Shown here one piece after another: positions 1-12,723 of a DNA stretch of 64,000 nucleotides. The notes under the pieces were generated by a model, which was not told the DNA's origin, ran no database searches, and saw only the letters and a program-made list of their open reading frames with translations. A program made the translations under genes and the position numbers. How positions within the stretch are numbered: the first letter of the stretch is position 1; each line of letters opens with the position of its first letter. Source of the DNA: Sediminibacterium sp. C3 (GTDB lineage Bacteria > Bacteroidota > Bacteroidia > Chitinophagales > Chitinophagaceae); contig NZ_KI669560.1 of the NCBI RefSeq assembly GCF_000508085.1, forward strand, positions 1,446,964 through 1,510,963, given 5' to 3'.

Positions 1-2556
<2,556 letters not shown>

Positions 2557-2620
2557 TTTTTTATGTTTTGTTTTTTTCCTTTCCAATATGTAAAATATTA
2601 AGGTCGTATGACCCAAGATT

Positions 2621-2732
<112 letters not shown>

Positions 2733-2738
2733 TTATTC

Positions 2739-2777
2739 AAGCCTCGTTCCGTTTTCTCGGATCGAGGCTTTTTTTAT
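2739..2777 (+). terminator. rRNA operon terminator
   Basis: Stem AAGCCTCG (2739-2746) pairs with CGAGGCTT (2763-2770), with further TCCG/CGGA pairing inside, and is followed by a T run. It lies just after the 5S gene and ends the rRNA transcript. Confidence 0.85.
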
Positions 2778-2883
2778 TATTATAATAGCTGCATTTTCTC
2801 AAACCACCTCCCTATTTTCAATAACTTGCAGATTGCTGTTTTTTTACTGTATTTTGCATTTGTATTGATTTTACTATCAACCA

Positions 2884-4155
2884 ATGGCTAACCCAATAAA
2901 ATCCTTTTTCAATAAGATCCTTACGTTGGGAATCAATGATGAGATGCACTTTGTAGAGATACAGAAGAGCTATATGTTCAATTTGTTTCTCGTCATTGCT
3001 ACTCCACTTGTTTTTTTTGTTTTTTTATTCAACCTGGCTAATCAACAATACTTACCAGCAGCTGTAAGCGCTTTACAGTTTTCCATTTTTTGTTTTGGCT
3101 TCTGGATCTCGTACTCGCAGAAATACTTGTATCTGCGTTCCGGAATGCTGATTGTACTTGCTTTTATTGGACTATTGGCAGCTTATTTTTTTAAGTCAGG
3201 AAATGAATACCGCATGCTCATCATGATCATTGCGGCGGTAGTACTCTTCGATAAACTATGGCAGTACACGGTCTTTGCCATCATGGTTGCCTTTGTTTTT
3301 GTATTTATTCGCCTGGCCGATATACCCATATCCACGATCTCCAGAGTAGACCTGTTGGTAGAAACGGTTAAGATATTGCTGCCCATGCTGATCTTTATTC
3401 TCTGTCTGTTTTATCTAAAACACGGATACCTGAATTATCAGTTGAAGCTGGAAAAAGCATTCCAGGAGCTCGCTGCAGCCAAAGAACAAAAAGAAAGAAT
3501 ACTCAATGCCGTAGCGCATGATCTGAGAAGCCCGATCAGCAGTATTGCCGGTATTACCAAGCTGATCCTGATGGATGATAACCTTACTGCAGAGCAGAGG
3601 GAATTGCTGCAGCTTGCGGAGCATTCTTCCTCTAATACAATTGGATTAATCAATGATCTGCTGCAGACCAATCTGAAGGAGATCCATTCTTATAAATTTG
3701 TTAAGGCCGACCTGAATGAAGTGTTGCATCAGTCGGTTCGCCTGCTGGAATTCAATGCCAGCGATAAAAAAATTCAGCTTCGGACTGAAATGGTTCATGA
3801 GCACCTGATTGCTTCGATAGATCCCGACAAAATTGATCGGGTCATTACCAATCTGGTGAACAATGCCATTAAATTCAGCAATCCCAATTCCGTAATCAAT
3901 ATTTCGCTGTCGAGGCAGCAGGATGAAGCAGTGATTGCAGTGAAGGATCATGGTATCGGAATTCCTGAAGATAAAAAAGAGAAAGTATTCGACTCTTTTA
4001 CAGAAGCCAAACGAAAAGGAACTTCCTGTGAAACCAGCTTTGGTCTTGGACTCTCTATCTGTAAGCAAATCATCGAAGTACACAAAGGAAAGATCCGGCT
4101 CGAAAGCAAGGAAGGAGCAGGTAGCTCATTCTATGTGTATCTGCCATTAACGTAG
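2884..4155 (+). CDS. Membrane-bound sensor histidine kinase (orphan)
   Basis: A 423-residue sensor kinase. Residues about 30-180 form roughly six hydrophobic segments with little extracellular loop, so the signal may be sensed in or near the membrane. A coiled linker leads to the HisKA dimerisation domain with phospho-acceptor His212 in the motif VAHDLRSP. The HATPase domain follows, with an N box (NLVNNAIKF), a G1 box (DHGIGIPED) and a G2 box (GLGLSICKQ). All catalytic motifs look intact. No response regulator is adjacent, so its partner is unknown; the only NarL-type regulator in the window is at 27357-27995, and a link to it is speculation. The ATG at 2884 is the natural start because it precedes the hydrophobic block. 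It is transcribed from the short gap after the rRNA terminator. Confidence 0.9.
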   Translation: MANPIKSFFNKILTLGINDEMHFVEIQKSYMFNLFLVIATPLVFFVFLFNLANQQYLPAAVSALQFSIFCFGFWISYSQKYLYLRSGMLIVLAFIGLLAAYFFKSGNEYRMLIMIIAAVVLFDKLWQYTVFAIMVAFVFVFIRLADIPISTISRVDLLVETVKILLPMLIFILCLFYLKHGYLNYQLKLEKAFQELAAAKEQKERILNAVAHDLRSPISSIAGITKLILMDDNLTAEQRELLQLAEHSSSNTIGLINDLLQTNLKEIHSYKFVKADLNEVLHQSVRLLEFNASDKKIQLRTEMVHEHLIASIDPDKIDRVITNLVNNAIKFSNPNSVINISLSRQQDEAVIAVKDHGIGIPEDKKEKVFDSFTEAKRKGTSCETSFGLGLSICKQIIEVHKGKIRLESKEGAGSSFYVYLPLT

Positions 4156-4161
4156 CGAGGC

Positions 4162-4629
4162 TTAAAGCACCATCTCAATGTGCTCAATGCCATCTTCGAG
4201 GTATATTTCGCCCACTGCCACAAATCCAAATGAAGCATAAAATTGTTTGAGGTATAGTTGTGCGCCAATCCGGATAGGACCTCTTCCAAAGTATTTGTAG
4301 CATTGCTCTATGGCCATGGCAATCAGTTCTCTTCCTGCGCCTGTTCCCCTGGCAGCAGGTGCGCTTACCACCCTGCCAATGCTCATTTCATTATAGGCCA
4401 GTCCGGGTGGCAGTAAACGGCAATAAGCAATCAACTGATCGTTCTTCCAGTACATCTGGTGATAGCTTTCCTGATCTTTGTTATCGGCATCCTGGAAAAC
4501 ACAGTTCTGTTCCACTACAAATACTTCATTGCGAAGCCGTATAATGCTGTATAATTCCAGGGGCGTTAATTCCCCGAATGGTTTAATAACCCAATGGCTG
4601 GTAAAGGACATGGCAGTTGTATTGATCAT
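4162..4629 (-). CDS. elaA: ElaA-like GNAT family N-acetyltransferase
   Basis: A 155-residue acetyl-CoA-dependent acetyltransferase. The N-terminal LRNEVFVVEQNC segment followed by a QDADNKD-type stretch is characteristic of the ElaA group (COG2153). The acetyl-CoA pyrophosphate loop is the ARGTGAGREL segment near residues 94-103. A second in-frame ATG seven codons downstream (MSFTSHW) could be the true start. The physiological substrate of ElaA proteins is not established. It runs convergent with the histidine kinase, with stop codons 6 bases apart, and divergent from the GT39 gene. Confidence 0.85.
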   Translation of the reverse strand: MINTTAMSFTSHWVIKPFGELTPLELYSIIRLRNEVFVVEQNCVFQDADNKDQESYHQMYWKNDQLIAYCRLLPPGLAYNEMSIGRVVSAPAARGTGAGRELIAMAIEQCYKYFGRGPIRIGAQLYLKQFYASFGFVAVGEIYLEDGIEHIEMVL

Positions 4630-4725
4630 TTAAGGATAAAAATAGCGTTTAAAATGAAACCGGCCGTTGCCCTGATTTTTGTACTATTGCACAGCGCTAC
4701 CATTTTTTAAACAATCCGGACGAGT

Positions 4726-6396
4726 ATGAAAAAAATCAGCATCAGCGAATCTCTTGTATGGAAGCTTGTTTTCTTCCTGACCCTGGTGGTATATGCGGCC
4801 GGCCTGTTTGTGGAAGTGCTGGAACCGGATGCAGCTGTATACGCCGAAGTATCGCGCGAAATGTTTGTATCGGGTAAATGGATGGATATTTTTCTGATGG
4901 GGGCAGACTGGCTGGATAAGCCCCATTTTCAGTTCTGGGTTACTGCCTGGTTTTACAGTTTGTTTGGCGTAAATATTATTGCCTATAAACTGCCCGCCGT
5001 TATTGGTGTGCTGTTGGCTGCCTGGTATACCTATCTCTATGGCAAACGTTTTTATTCAGAGAAACATGGGGTGGTGGCCGCACTTATTTTACTTACTGCC
5101 CAGCATACCATTACTTCCAATATGGATGTACGGGCAGAACCTTATATGACGCTTTTCACCATCATGGCACTGTACCATGTAGTGGTGTACCTGGATAGCA
5201 AAAAAATGGCCCATCTGATTTATTGCAGCGCAGCACTGGCCGCTTTGATGATGACCAAGGGGCTCTTTACCATCATACCTGTTGGCGCAGGGGTTGGATG
5301 TACGTTGCTGTACCGGGGCAAATGGAAAGAAATATTGCACTGGCAATGGCTGTTGCTGGCAGTACTTGCAGTTTTTTTCATGATTCCGACACTTTATGGT
5401 TACTACCAGCAGTTCGACCTTCATCCCGAGAAATGGGTGTTCGGGAAGCAGCAGGTTTCCGGAATCCGTTTCTTCCTGATCGACAGCCAGTGGGGAAGGT
5501 TTGCCAACAGTGGCCCGATCAAGGGCAGCGGCGATCCATTCTTTTTTGTGCATACCCTTTTATGGGCTTTTTTACCCTGGGCCTGGCTGGCTTATTATGG
5601 GCTGGCGCTAAGAACAAAAGCATTGGTTCAACGCAAACATGTTCCGGAAACCTATACCTATTTTGGTTTCCTGGTCATGTTCCTGATTTTCTCCGCATCC
5701 AAATTTCAACTGGCACATTACCTGAACCCGGTATTCCCTTTACTGGCCATCATGGCTGCCGAAGCGCTCATGAACGCATCGCAAAAAGCACTGCGGGTAC
5801 TTACGGTAATGCAGTCTGCAACCGTTGTGTTGTTGCTGATTGCACTGGGTATGCTGATGGTGTTTTTTCAAAGTAGTTTCCTTCATACAGATACTTTGTT
5901 GGTATTGCTTGCAGGTATGCTGCTGGCTGGTTTCGTTTTCTTTGCTAAAAACAAGCCTGTATTTGCCCGGATGATTTTTGTTCCGGTACTGGTTACCCTG
6001 AGCATCAACTATTACCTGAACAGGGAGTTTTATCCAATACTCACCACATATCAGTCGGAGTCTGCAGTGGCAGATTATTACCTGCAACAACAATTGCCCA
6101 AAGACCGTCTCGTAAGCCTGGATGTAACATCGTTCAGTACCAGCTTTAAATTAAATACGGTGGTGCCTCCTCTGTGGACAGATAAAGTACAACCCGATGA
6201 ATTGCAGGATAAGTATGTGTACACAACACAACGCGGGCTGGAACTGATCGACTCTTTACAGATACCACGGAAACCGGTTCATCAGTTTACAGACTTTCAT
6301 GTAACCATGCTTACCGGAACCTTCCTGAACAAAGCAACCAGAGAACAGGAACTGAGTCCTATGTTCCTTGTGCAAACAGGAAAGCGGGTTCAATAA
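4726..6396 (+). CDS. GT39/ArnT-like polytopic glycosyltransferase
   Basis: A 556-residue integral membrane protein with about a dozen hydrophobic segments. The first periplasmic loop carries the acidic motif of GT-C enzymes (EPDAAVYAEVSREM near residue 34), and the DWLDKPHFQFW segment is typical of the PMT/ArnT family. Enzymes of this type transfer a sugar from an isoprenoid-phosphate carrier to lipid A, a protein or a glycan on the outer face of the inner membrane. The actual acceptor cannot be read from the sequence. ATG 4726 directly precedes the first basic and hydrophobic stretch. It is convergent with the GT9 gene, whose stop is about 20 bases away; the two are plausible envelope-glycan partners but are not co-transcribed. 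Confidence 0.85.
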   Translation: MKKISISESLVWKLVFFLTLVVYAAGLFVEVLEPDAAVYAEVSREMFVSGKWMDIFLMGADWLDKPHFQFWVTAWFYSLFGVNIIAYKLPAVIGVLLAAWYTYLYGKRFYSEKHGVVAALILLTAQHTITSNMDVRAEPYMTLFTIMALYHVVVYLDSKKMAHLIYCSAALAALMMTKGLFTIIPVGAGVGCTLLYRGKWKEILHWQWLLLAVLAVFFMIPTLYGYYQQFDLHPEKWVFGKQQVSGIRFFLIDSQWGRFANSGPIKGSGDPFFFVHTLLWAFLPWAWLAYYGLALRTKALVQRKHVPETYTYFGFLVMFLIFSASKFQLAHYLNPVFPLLAIMAAEALMNASQKALRVLTVMQSATVVLLLIALGMLMVFFQSSFLHTDTLLVLLAGMLLAGFVFFAKNKPVFARMIFVPVLVTLSINYYLNREFYPILTTYQSESAVADYYLQQQLPKDRLVSLDVTSFSTSFKLNTVVPPLWTDKVQPDELQDKYVYTTQRGLELIDSLQIPRKPVHQFTDFHVTMLTGTFLNKATREQELSPMFLVQTGKRVQ

Positions 6397-6415
6397 TCTT
6401 GTTGGCGGATGAAAC

Positions 6416-7633
6416 TTAAACGCCTGCAGCTAAAAATCTTGCCAGTCTTTCTTCTACCTGTATGGTACTGATGCCGGTGATGCAGGGACGTTCTGTGCAA
6501 CTTGTTTTACGATGGTTGGCTGCACTCACGCAAGGAGAGCAGGCCAGTCCCAGATAAAATGGTTCGGCATTGCCACCCAGGGGCAGGTAGAGGCTGGGTG
6601 TTTCAGGCCCAAACAATACAAACACTTTCAGATCGGTTACTGCAGCGAAATGAGCAGGCCCGGAATCGTTTGTAATCATAAAGGAGCTTACGCTGTACAG
6701 GGGAACCAGTTCACTGAAAGAAAATACACCGGCAGAATTCACACAGCGGGTGCCGGGCGTCATATCAATCACGTTTTGTACATAACCACGTTCTGCAGGA
6801 GAGCCGGTAAAAACAATCAGGATATCGGGAAACTGCGCTACCAGGTTTTGTGCCACGAGGGCAAAGTTGGCCGGTAACCACCTGCGTTGGGGTAACAGAT
6901 CGGATGCGTTTACATTGAACAGCACAACACGCTCATTCTTCCATTCCGGATACAGCCCCCTTATTTTTTCACGGACTTTGTTTTTGGCTTCTTCCGGTAC
7001 GGTTGCTTTAGCCAGTTCCAGTTCATGCCCGGTAACCAGGCTGGTAGGATAGGGGTTCTGGTAAAAACCCAGCGCCTGATTGGTAAGCGAAATAAAATTC
7101 ACTCCCATGTGTACATGCGGATTGTACCGCACAGGACGGTTGATCAGCCAGCCCCGGAACATACCTTCGTCGTGAAAACTGCTGTAACCCACTCTGTCTT
7201 TGGCTAAACTAAAAAAGCTGAGCATGGCAGTGAAGCGAGAAAACAACTCCAGGTCGATGGTGCAGGTAATCTGCTTTTTGCGGCACCAGATCATGAAACG
7301 GATCAGGTCGCCAGCCAGGTGAAGCAGGCTGCTGGGCCGCATGGTAAAAATATTTTCTGCGGGTACGGTTTTTAAAATCTCCAGACTTTTTACGTTGTCT
7401 TTGAAAATAACAAAGAACAGTTCGGCATTGCCCTCGGCTTTGAGTTTGCGCATGGCCGGGTCGGCAATGATGGCGCTGCCCATTTCGGATAATTCAATGA
7501 ACAGGGTGCGCTCAATGGCAGGTCTGCCCGATTTTCCGCGAAACAGATCGGTAACAATCGATACTACACTCAATAAAGTACACAATGGAACACCTGCCCA
7601 TTTGTCTATCTTTCGCATAGTATCAACTTTCAT
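6416..7633 (-). CDS. GT9 family glycosyltransferase (heptosyltransferase-like)
   Basis: A 405-residue GT-B fold enzyme resembling ADP-heptose:LPS heptosyltransferases. The donor-binding C-terminal half carries NDSGPAHFAA and the following FGPETP motif, the signature of family GT9. A Cys cluster near the C terminus (CSPC, then TSC and RPC) is common in Bacteroidota members and may bind metal or form disulfides. An N-terminal amphipathic or weakly hydrophobic segment suggests membrane association. The presence of hldD in the same window supports heptose use, but substrate specificity is inferred. Met1 and Met6 are both possible starts. It lies 50 bases downstream of rarA on the same strand and may be its read-through partner. 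Confidence 0.83.
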   Translation of the reverse strand: MKVDTMRKIDKWAGVPLCTLLSVVSIVTDLFRGKSGRPAIERTLFIELSEMGSAIIADPAMRKLKAEGNAELFFVIFKDNVKSLEILKTVPAENIFTMRPSSLLHLAGDLIRFMIWCRKKQITCTIDLELFSRFTAMLSFFSLAKDRVGYSSFHDEGMFRGWLINRPVRYNPHVHMGVNFISLTNQALGFYQNPYPTSLVTGHELELAKATVPEEAKNKVREKIRGLYPEWKNERVVLFNVNASDLLPQRRWLPANFALVAQNLVAQFPDILIVFTGSPAERGYVQNVIDMTPGTRCVNSAGVFSFSELVPLYSVSSFMITNDSGPAHFAAVTDLKVFVLFGPETPSLYLPLGGNAEPFYLGLACSPCVSAANHRKTSCTERPCITGISTIQVEERLARFLAAGV

Positions 7634-7682
7634 GTAGTATTCTTTTGGTCAAATAAAAGCGAAGGTATGAATTAACTGACTC

Positions 7683-8945
7683 CTAGTATCCATATTTGTT
7701 CTTCCATCGTTCCTTCAGGAACTTACGGAGCTCATTTTCACGGGCATTGTTTCCGGGAACATAAAAAGGGGTGTTCTTCAACTGATCCGGCAGGTATTCC
7801 TGTTCTATGAAATTGCCTTCTCCCAAATGAGAATACTGGTAGTCCTTTCCATAATCCATGCGCTTCATGAGCTGGGTGGGTGCATTGCGCAGGTGCAGCG
7901 GCACCGGCAGGTCTCCGTGCTTCTGCACTGCCTGCTGTGCTTTTGAAATGGCTTCGTACGAAGCATTGCTCTTGGCAGAGGAAGCCAGGTAGGTAGCACA
8001 CTGCGAAAGAATGATCCTGCTTTCCGGATAACCGATTTTGCTGACTGCATCAAAAGTAGAGTTGGCCAGCAGCAGGGCATTTGGATTGGCATTGCCGATA
8101 TCTTCACTCGCAAATATGAGCATCCTTCTGGCAATAAACTTTACATCTTCTCCACCTTCAATCATTCTGGCTAACCAGTACACCGCTCCATTTGGATCTG
8201 AGCCACGCATGCTTTTAATAAATGCTGAAACAATATCGTAATGTTGCTCGCCGCTTTTATCGTATAAGGCTATTTTCTTTTGTGCAACTTTCTGAACTGC
8301 CTCATCAGTAATTTCCGTAACACCTGACTGAACAACAATTTCCAGTAGGTTCAATAATTTTCGGCCATCTCCACCGCTAAGGTTGATCAAGGCCTCGGTT
8401 TCCTGTAGCTGTATATTTTTTGCTTTCAGCTGTTCGTCTTTCTGAATAGCTTCTTCTAATAGTTGCACCAGTTTTTCTTTGTCCAGTGCTTTGAGTACAT
8501 ACACCTGACAGCGGCTTAACAAGGCTGCATTTACTTCAAAGGATGGATTTTCTGTTGTTGCCCCAATTAAGCGAATGGTTCCTTTTTCTACTGCACCCAA
8601 TAATGCATCCTGCTGACTTTTATTGAAGCGGTGTATTTCATCTATGAATAAAACGGCACGCTGCAATTCTTTCGCCTGTTCAATTACTTCTCTTACTTCT
8701 TTCACGCCACTGCTGATAGCGGACAATTGAAAATAAGGGACCCTAAGGGTTTGGGTAATTACATTGGCTAGCGTTGTTTTGCCCACGCCTGGAGGCCCCC
8801 AGAGAATCATGGAAGGAATGCTTCCGTTTTCCATTGAAGTCCTTAGTATGCTTCCCTTTCCTGTGATATGTTCCTGACCAACAATATCATCAATGGTATT
8901 GGGACGCATTCTTTCTGCAAGCGGTATCTGAGATTCGAACAACAT
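7683..8945 (-). CDS. rarA: Replication-associated recombination protein A (RarA/MgsA AAA+ ATPase)
   Basis: A 420-residue AAA+ clamp-loader-like ATPase that acts at stalled replication forks. The Walker A motif GPPGVGKT is at residues 50-57, the Walker B DEIHRFN begins at 102, and the sensor-1 region GATTENPSF is near 128-136. The C-terminal MgsA tetramerisation region (GSDPNGAVYWLARMIEGGED) is present. Length is normal for the family. It lies 12 bases downstream of the MFS gene on the same strand, so the two are probably co-transcribed, although no functional link is known. Confidence 0.95.
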   Translation of the reverse strand: MLFESQIPLAERMRPNTIDDIVGQEHITGKGSILRTSMENGSIPSMILWGPPGVGKTTLANVITQTLRVPYFQLSAISSGVKEVREVIEQAKELQRAVLFIDEIHRFNKSQQDALLGAVEKGTIRLIGATTENPSFEVNAALLSRCQVYVLKALDKEKLVQLLEEAIQKDEQLKAKNIQLQETEALINLSGGDGRKLLNLLEIVVQSGVTEITDEAVQKVAQKKIALYDKSGEQHYDIVSAFIKSMRGSDPNGAVYWLARMIEGGEDVKFIARRMLIFASEDIGNANPNALLLANSTFDAVSKIGYPESRIILSQCATYLASSAKSNASYEAISKAQQAVQKHGDLPVPLHLRNAPTQLMKRMDYGKDYQYSHLGEGNFIEQEYLPDQLKNTPFYVPGNNARENELRKFLKERWKNKYGY

Positions 8946-8957
8946 TCACCTCAAGGT

Positions 8958-10103
8958 TTAGGTTTTAAATTTAGTGAATCTGGCTAGTATCGTGGTACCA
9001 AATCCCAGTATGGCAATAATACCAAATGACCACTGTAATCCAAAAGCCTCTGCTATGAATCCAATTAATGGAGGACCAATAAAAAATCCAAAGAACCCGA
9101 TACTGGATACAGCAGCCAATGCCATGCCCGGGCTCATTTTCTCTGATTTGCCTGCCTGACTATATACAATGGGAACCACAGAAGAAACACCAAATCCAAC
9201 CATCAGAAAGCCGATAGTTGCGGTAACGATTGAAGGAAAGAAAACTGCCATTAATAAGCCGGCAGCTATAATTCCCCCGCTTGCCTGTAAAATTTCTTTT
9301 CTTCCAAAACGTAACACCAGGCCGTCTCCTAAAAATCTTCCCAATGCCATCGTACCCATAAATGCGGAATAACCCAGGGTTACCAATGATGGGGGAGCTT
9401 GTACCACTTTTTGAAAATAGATACCACTCCAGTCGAACATGGTACCTTCTGCTGCCATGCAACAGAAAGAGATTAATCCGAGTTTTAAAAGAGAGGAATC
9501 TGGTTTTACAAAAATGGGTTGATTACCTGTAACGGCATCTTTGGGCATTCTGCCAAATTTCATGATCAATGCCAAAGCCATCATGGTAAGGGCAACAATC
9601 AAAAAATGTTGCAGAGGAATTAATCCCAATGATATCATTAAAGTCCCAACAGCAGCACCAGTAAATCCTGCCAGACTCCAGATGCCATGGAAGGAAGCCA
9701 TAATGGATTTACCGTATAATTCTTCCACAGCAACTGCCTGGGTATTCACGGATATATTCATCATGTTGCCCAATAAGCCAAAGAAAAATAATAAGCTGGT
9801 TAGCACTACAACAGAATCAGCTGTTCCCAGTAAACTCAACACCAGCGGGTAGCATAGTGCAGCCAGTAACATAACGGTTCTGCTCCCCAGTTTAGCTACC
9901 AACCAGCCAGAGATGGGCAAACTGACCATGGATCCGGTGGGTAAGGCAAATAAAATACCACCCAGTTCAGCATCATTGAGTTCCAGTTTCTGTTTGATAT
10001 CTGGGATCCTGCTGGCCCAGCTGGCAAATGTAATTCCAGCAATAAAAAAATATGTTCCGATTGCCAGTCGATGCGTTCGCTTCGACAGTGTTTGATGACC
10101 CAT
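8958..10103 (-). CDS. Major facilitator superfamily transporter
   Basis: A 381-residue protein with about twelve hydrophobic segments split into two halves by a central hydrophilic loop near residues 185-200. It resembles the YbjJ/FucP-like sugar-transporter branch of the MFS. The N-terminal ITFASWASRIPDIK stretch is typical of YbjJ-type proteins. Substrate is unknown. The gene is divergent from aspS, with a 106-base promoter region between them, and overlies rarA on the same strand. Confidence 0.85.
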   Translation of the reverse strand: MGHQTLSKRTHRLAIGTYFFIAGITFASWASRIPDIKQKLELNDAELGGILFALPTGSMVSLPISGWLVAKLGSRTVMLLAALCYPLVLSLLGTADSVVVLTSLLFFFGLLGNMMNISVNTQAVAVEELYGKSIMASFHGIWSLAGFTGAAVGTLMISLGLIPLQHFLIVALTMMALALIMKFGRMPKDAVTGNQPIFVKPDSSLLKLGLISFCCMAAEGTMFDWSGIYFQKVVQAPPSLVTLGYSAFMGTMALGRFLGDGLVLRFGRKEILQASGGIIAAGLLMAVFFPSIVTATIGFLMVGFGVSSVVPIVYSQAGKSEKMSPGMALAAVSSIGFFGFFIGPPLIGFIAEAFGLQWSFGIIAILGFGTTILARFTKFKT

Positions 10104-10158
10104 ATACTTGATTCAGGTTGCAAAAATACCTCAATCCTGCTACTTGACCCATTTAGGT

Positions 10159-10166
10159 TATATTTG
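10159..10166 (+). promoter_or_regulatory. Candidate -7 element for aspS
   Basis: TATATTTG fits the Bacteroidota -7 consensus TAnnTTTG and lies 43 bases upstream of the aspS ATG. No convincing -33 TTTG is seen at the usual distance. Confidence 0.45.
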
Positions 10167-10209
10167 CGCTCAGAAACAGGCCTGGCCTGGTATAAACTTC
10201 AGTTAGATT

Positions 10210-12036
10210 ATGTATCGTTCAAATAATTGCGGAGAATTAAGAATCTCTAATGTGGGCTCGGAAACCGTTTTAGCGGGTTGGGTTCAGACTGTCAGAAAAT
10301 TTGGTGCCATAACTTTTGTAGACCTGAGAGACCGTTATGGAATTACCCAGTTGTTGTTTGGGGAAAACCTGGCTAAACAATTAGAAGAGCAACCCTTGGG
10401 TCGTGAGTTTGTTTTGCAGGCCAAAGGATTGGTGCAGGAGAGAAGTAATAAAAATCCCAATATCCCAACTGGTGATATTGAAATAGTGGTGAGTGAGTTT
10501 ACCATTCTGAATAAGTCGGCTGTTCCACCATTCACCATTCAGGATGATACCGATGGGGGAGATGATTTAAGAATGAAGTATCGCTTTTTGGATTTAAGAA
10601 GAAATGTAGTCAAGCGAAATTTAGAATTGCGTTATGCAGTGAATCGCGCTGCCAGAAATTATTTGCATGAGAACCATTTCATGGATATTGAAACTCCATT
10701 CCTGATTAAATCTACGCCTGAAGGGGCCAGAGATTTTGTGGTTCCTTCCAGAATGAATCCGGGTCAGTTTTATGCATTGCCACAAAGTCCGCAAACTTTC
10801 AAGCAATTGTTGATGGTGAGCGGTTATGATCGTTATTACCAGATTGTAAAATGCTTCAGAGATGAAGATTTGCGTGCAGATCGTCAACCTGAGTTTACGC
10901 AGATTGACTGTGAAATGGCATTTGTAGAACAGGAAGATATTCTGCAGATGTTTGAAGGAATGGTGAAGCGCATTTTCAAAGACGTTAAGGATATTGACTA
11001 TACGGAAACAGTAGAGCGTATGTCATGGGAAGATGCCATGTGGAATTACGGTAACGACAAACCGGATATCCGCTTTGGCATGAAGCTTTCAAATTTGAAG
11101 AGTGCCTTTTTGAAAGCAGGTAAAATTGCTGCAACAGGGGAGCTCATTAATGGTGCAGGTTTTGGGGTATTTGATAATGCTGAAACAGTATTGGCGATTG
11201 CCGTGCCCGGATGTGCTGAATACACACGCAAGCAAACTGATGAATTAACCGAGTGGGTGAAAAGACCACAAATTGGCATGCAGGGATTGGTGTTTATCAA
11301 ATGCAATGCTGACGGTACTTACAAGAGCAGCGTAGATAAATTTTATACTGAAGAAAAACTCAAGGCAATAGCTGATTCTGCCGGAGCTAAAGCCGGAGAT
11401 TTGGTATTGATTCTAGCAGGTCGTGAAGAAAGAACCCGAAAAGCCATTAGTGAATTGCGATTGGAAATGGGTAAGCGACTGGGTTTGCGCAAGGACAATG
11501 AATTCAAGTTGCTATGGGTGATGGACTTCCCATTGTTTGAATATGCAGAGGAAGAGAATCGCTGGGTTGCCCGACACCATCCGTTTACTTCACCCAAGCC
11601 TGACCAGATTGATATTATGATCAATAACAATCCGGTGATTGAGAATGCAGAGAAATACCTGGAACACCCTTATTCCAATATCAAAGCCAATGCCTATGAT
11701 ATGGTGTTGAATGGTAATGAAATAGGCGGAGGCTCTATCCGTATTTATCAGCGTCCGCTACAGGAAAAAATGTTTGCAGCCCTGGGTATGACCGAAGAAG
11801 AAGCTCAGCATAAGTTTGGTTTCCTATTGGGAGCATTTGAATATGGTGCCCCTCCACACGGTGGTATAGCATTTGGATTCGATCGCTTGTGTTCTATTTT
11901 AGGTGGAAGTGAAAGTATCCGTGACTTCATTGCCTTCCCTAAAAACAATAGCGGAAGAGATGTGATGCTGGATGCACCAAGCAGTATTGATGACAAGCAG
12001 TTTGATGAATTGCAGATTAAATTGAATTTGAAATAA
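10210..12036 (+). CDS. aspS: Aspartate--tRNA ligase
   Basis: A 608-residue class II aminoacyl-tRNA synthetase of the bacterial type. An N-terminal OB-fold anticodon-binding domain covers residues 1-105. The class II core is interrupted by the bacterial GAD insertion around residues 280-420. Motif 2 ([16 protein letters not shown]) starts at Phe216, and motif 3 (GIAFGFDRL) contains the invariant Arg559. It charges tRNA-Asp with aspartate in the cytoplasm. Whether it also charges tRNA-Asn cannot be decided here. The stop codon directly abuts the stop of the convergent gene at 12037. Confidence 0.97.
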   Translation: MYRSNNCGELRISNVGSETVLAGWVQTVRKFGAITFVDLRDRYGITQLLFGENLAKQLEEQPLGREFVLQAKGLVQERSNKNPNIPTGDIEIVVSEFTILNKSAVPPFTIQDDTDGGDDLRMKYRFLDLRRNVVKRNLELRYAVNRAARNYLHENHFMDIETPFLIKSTPEGARDFVVPSRMNPGQFYALPQSPQTFKQLLMVSGYDRYYQIVKCFRDEDLRADRQPEFTQIDCEMAFVEQEDILQMFEGMVKRIFKDVKDIDYTETVERMSWEDAMWNYGNDKPDIRFGMKLSNLKSAFLKAGKIAATGELINGAGFGVFDNAETVLAIAVPGCAEYTRKQTDELTEWVKRPQIGMQGLVFIKCNADGTYKSSVDKFYTEEKLKAIADSAGAKAGDLVLILAGREERTRKAISELRLEMGKRLGLRKDNEFKLLWVMDFPLFEYAEEENRWVARHHPFTSPKPDQIDIMINNNPVIENAEKYLEHPYSNIKANAYDMVLNGNEIGGGSIRIYQRPLQEKMFAALGMTEEEAQHKFGFLLGAFEYGAPPHGGIAFGFDRLCSILGGSESIRDFIAFPKNNSGRDVMLDAPSSIDDKQFDELQIKLNLK

Positions 12037-12723
12037 TCATGCAAAAGCTTTAGGGTATAATGTAATTGCATTGCGGTGCAGCTCCTTTACAAAATCGCGG
12101 TGGGCCAAAAGAGAAATGAATATGATCAACATGAAGAGTGCAACTATGGCATAGGCCGTGAAGTGCATTTGTTTTACTCCTGCATAATCAAATAAACTGT
12201 TACTGAAAAATATCTGTACAAATAAACCTGAATGAATAACTCCTGAAAGCCGCTCACTGGTCAGTATCATTTCTTTTTTTTGTGCTTTGAAAAGTTTATT
12301 CATTTTAAGGGTGTATACGATCTCAAAAACAAACAGGCAAACACCTACTATGAATAAGAAAAGTCCACGGTGATAATCCTGCGTCAAAAATTTACCTATT
12401 AAGAGCATTGCCGCATAAATACAAAGCGTCATTGCAATTTTTGGAACGGTGAAATAGGAGAAGAACAGTTTCCATTTTTGTTTTCTGCTTTTTTTGCTCA
12501 CCATTTCCATTCTGGTGGCAACAATATCAGCAAACCCTTTGATACCAAATCCCGCGTATACTTTATCCAATGCCTGATCAAAAGAGAGCTTGGGATTGGT
12601 TTTCATTTTTTCTTCTATGGCTTCCGATAAGTGATCTACCAGTTCAACCTGTACATCATAATACTGTACATAATGCTTTCTGCAAAAGGCATAGAGACTT
12701 TCGTATTGGGCTTCTGTAATCAT
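12037..12723 (-). CDS. PadR-associated membrane protein of unknown function
   Basis: A 228-residue protein. Residues 1-85 form a soluble helical domain (LYAFCRKHYVQYYDVQVELVDHL style, then a Pro-Lys-Leu-Ser-Phe turn) resembling the small N-terminal domain of membrane proteins encoded with PadR regulators (HAAS-type). Three or four hydrophobic segments follow (about 93-115, 120-140, 170-190, 195-215). The start ATG overlaps the PadR stop by four bases, so the pair is translationally coupled. By analogy it may be the membrane target or effector of a PadR-regulated stress response; no direct evidence is visible. Its stop codon abuts the aspS stop on the other strand. Confidence 0.7.
   Translation of the reverse strand: MITEAQYESLYAFCRKHYVQYYDVQVELVDHLSEAIEEKMKTNPKLSFDQALDKVYAGFGIKGFADIVATRMEMVSKKSRKQKWKLFFSYFTVPKIAMTLCIYAAMLLIGKFLTQDYHRGLFLFIVGVCLFVFEIVYTLKMNKLFKAQKKEMILTSERLSGVIHSGLFVQIFFSNSLFDYAGVKQMHFTAYAIVALFMLIIFISLLAHRDFVKELHRNAITLYPKAFA

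Noticed and set aside
5223..5876. Open frame of 217 codons on the plus strand inside the GT39 gene
   Set aside because: It is an alternative frame of a well-supported membrane glycosyltransferase and has no coherent domain.
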